Of a stretch of 42,556 bases of DNA, positions 40,970 to 42,556 are shown in pieces; position 1 is the first letter of the stretch; each line of letters starts with the position of its first letter. The notes under the pieces were generated by a model. The model saw only the letters and a program-made list of their open reading frames with translations. It ran no database searches and was not told the DNA's origin. The position numbers and the translations under genes are program-made. Origin of the DNA: Caballeronia terrestris (GTDB taxonomy: Bacteria > Pseudomonadota > Gammaproteobacteria > Burkholderiales > Burkholderiaceae); the NCBI RefSeq assembly GCF_001544515.1, contig NZ_FCOL02000045.1, forward strand, positions 1-42,556. The letters run 5' to 3'.

Positions 40970-42010
40970 TCACGAGAAGAAAGCGGCAAGCGGCGTCATC
41001 ACGCGTTCATACGACACTTCGAGTCCATCGAGGCAATCGTCGCAGAAGTCGGGACGTCCTCGCACGCGGGCCCGTGCCAGCCTAAACTGCGTCACCATCG
41101 ATTCACGCGCGATGTGCTGCGCGTCCTTTGCAACGCTTTCGGGCAAGTCATAGCCGTGTTCGCGCAGCCACAGCACATACTTCGAGAGCATCTCGAAGTT
41201 CGCGCCCAACTGGCGCATGACGTTGAACGAATACTGATGAAAGTAATCGATGTCGCGATTGAGCACTGCATGGACGTGCTCTGCGAAAGCCGCGCGCCAT
41301 TCGGTGATCGGATTGCTGGTCGGACGCCGCGAGAGATGCGTCGCAAGCGTGCTCACCGATGCCTGCACGAGCTCCGTACCCGACAACGCAGGCCGATTGC
41401 GCTTGGCGAATTCCACGTACGGAAAGAGCAGGTTGGGATTGCCCGCCAGTTCCGGTGCAAGACTAAACACGCCGTCATAGTCGTCGCCGCCGAGCGTGTA
41501 ATAGCCCGCGTTGTGGAAGTACTCGAGCTGCCGCGCGCTGGTGTCGACACGCTTGATGCCGATGGTGGTCTTCGAATGCGACTGATGGTAATTCGTCGCA
41601 CGCGTGTCGGGCAGATAGAACGCATCGACCTCGACGATCACCACATGGCCGCGCCGCGTCTGTTCGAGCACGTGCCGCTCCAGCGTGTCATAGATCGCGA
41701 GCTCCTGAGCCTGCAGGCCATAGAGCCGCGCGATATCGTCCAGCGAAAACTTCGGGAACGTGAACTGGTCACCCTCGAACGCTTGCAGCACGGTGAAGCC
41801 GAGCGCCGCGCGCGGATCGAATCCGAAGTCGTGCAACAACTCGATCCACAGATCGACGTAGCAATTGGTTTCGAGCCACACGCGATCGCCCTGATGCAGC
41901 GGGTGACGATCCGCTTCGCGAAGCATCTGCCTCGCGAAAGCGGTTTGCTGCGGCGCCGCCGCCACGGCGCTATCCGCATTCGCGGCCTCAGCGGACGGGA
42001 GCGAGCTCAT
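40970..42010 (-). CDS. DUF1839-family protein
   Basis: A 346-aa protein of unknown biochemical role (LETNCYVDLWIELLHDFGFD, LGFTVLQAFEGDQFTFPKFS, VEVDAFYLPDTRATNYHQSH). DUF1839 genes are found beside amino acid:[carrier protein] ligases and a carrier protein gene. The ATG at 42010 overlaps the stop of the ligase gene by ATGA, so the two are co-translated. The longer frame is open within the ligase gene and is rejected. Confidence 0.88.
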   Translation of the reverse strand: MSSLPSAEAANADSAVAAAPQQTAFARQMLREADRHPLHQGDRVWLETNCYVDLWIELLHDFGFDPRAALGFTVLQAFEGDQFTFPKFSLDDIARLYGLQAQELAIYDTLERHVLEQTRRGHVVIVEVDAFYLPDTRATNYHQSHSKTTIGIKRVDTSARQLEYFHNAGYYTLGGDDYDGVFSLAPELAGNPNLLFPYVEFAKRNRPALSGTELVQASVSTLATHLSRRPTSNPITEWRAAFAEHVHAVLNRDIDYFHQYSFNVMRQLGANFEMLSKYVLWLREHGYDLPESVAKDAQHIARESMVTQFRLARARVRGRPDFCDDCLDGLEVSYERVMTPLAAFFS

Positions 42011-42556
42011 GCGGTCGTGCCCGTGCGTGCCAGTGCATCGGCGATCATCGGCGCGGCATCGCCCCACAGGAACGTGCGTACGGCTTCGGGCCATTTCGTG
42101 ACGTCGAGGCCGTGATGGCGGAAGAGCGCGAGCGTGGTGCGCTCCATGCCGAAGCCGACACACGCCGTGTGCGCGAGGCTGTCGTCGGCTTGCTGGATGT
42201 TCCAGATTTCGCCGAAGTGTTCCATGTGATAGTTGAACGACAGGCACGCGGTCAGCTTGTTCGGGGTCGCGACCGGCACGAGCAGTTCGAACTTGAGTTG
42301 CTGTTCGCGCTGGCTGTCGGCGACGATCTTCCCGCCGCGTCCGAAGAACGGATCGTTGGCGAGATCGATTTCGAACGGCAGTTGCAACAGGCGCACGAGC
42401 GCCGAGCCGCGCTCGATCCATTTCTGGCGGAACGCCATCACCTGAGCCGGGCTGCCGACGCGAATGTATTCGCGCATGGGGAACATCTGCATGCGGCCCG
42501 GATCGATGGAGGGCTCGTGGCGGAAGCAGTAAGCGAACACGTCGACGATCGCACCT
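42007..42556 (-). CDS. Amino acid:[carrier protein] ligase, 3' part
   Basis: The gene runs off the right edge; 182 C-terminal residues are visible. It resembles a class II aminoacyl-tRNA synthetase core without tRNA-binding domain: RMQMFPMREYIRVGSP, then FKLELLVP-like KFELLVPVATPN, and motif 3 region AHTACVGFGMERTTLALFRH with the conserved G-x-G-x-E-R. Such enzymes charge the phosphopantetheine arm of a small carrier protein with an amino acid instead of tRNA. It is coupled to the DUF1839 gene downstream; the carrier protein gene is not in the window. Confidence 0.88.
   Translation of the reverse strand, partial: GAIVDVFAYCFRHEPSIDPGRMQMFPMREYIRVGSPAQVMAFRQKWIERGSALVRLLQLPFEIDLANDPFFGRGGKIVADSQREQQLKFELLVPVATPNKLTACLSFNYHMEHFGEIWNIQQADDSLAHTACVGFGMERTTLALFRHHGLDVTKWPEAVRTFLWGDAAPMIADALARTGTTA

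Overview
The window is high-GC DNA of a Burkholderiaceae type (Burkholderia, Paraburkholderia or Caballeronia). The evidence is an HU protein, an H-NS protein with an alanine/lysine-rich histone-like tail, and an amino acid:[carrier protein] ligase next to DUF1839. Most of it (about 3.7-35.7 kb) is a complete conjugation module of the R388/IncW (Trw) kind, interrupted by a cargo region. Ordinary chromosomal or chromid genes lie on both sides. I see no replication initiator, integrase or tRNA, so I cannot say whether the module sits on a megaplasmid, a chromid or an integrated plasmid.

Left flank (1-3.3 kb): a DHA2-family drug exporter and a divergent MarR regulator share a control region with a perfect 14-bp palindrome; an HU gene follows. 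Mating-pair formation (3.7-15.4 kb): a leftward trio (H-NS-like mini-protein, membrane protein, TrbM/KikA-like protein) diverges from a rightward, tightly overlapping virB1-virB11 operon. The operon has an unknown 95-aa gene after virB1 and an EexN-like entry-exclusion lipoprotein between virB5 and virB6.

Cargo (15.4-27.6 kb): an EVE-HNH endonuclease (modified-DNA restriction type), a DUF29 protein with a BrnA-like N-terminus, a run of small coiled-coil/membrane proteins, an IS5 remnant, and an IS630 element whose transposase is broken by a 71-bp micro-inversion. Then come a 696-aa papain/C39-like putative cysteine peptidase with a 54-aa partner ORF, and a divergent UvrD helicase fused to an iron-sulfur PD-(D/E)XK nuclease. 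The last two are visibly lower in GC and are the best candidate for an undescribed defence locus. A frameshifted copy of one of the small membrane-protein genes lies just beyond the helicase, so this stretch is bracketed by related sequences.

DNA processing and leading region (27.7-35.7 kb): trwC (MobF relaxase-helicase), trwB (coupling protein) and trwA run leftward from an oriT. The oriT hairpin and nic sequence can be aligned to R388. The inferred transfer polarity sends the right side first: stbABC preceded by 11-bp phased repeats, then an ArdC-type antirestriction gene oriented so that the transferred strand is its template, with a 12-bp hairpin just upstream.

Right flank (36-42.6 kb): decayed genes including a BrnA remnant, then a Crp/Fnr regulator, a DUF1488 protein, an H-NS/H1-like protein with a duplicated DNA-binding domain, DUF1839, and the 3' part of the amino acid:[carrier protein] ligase gene.
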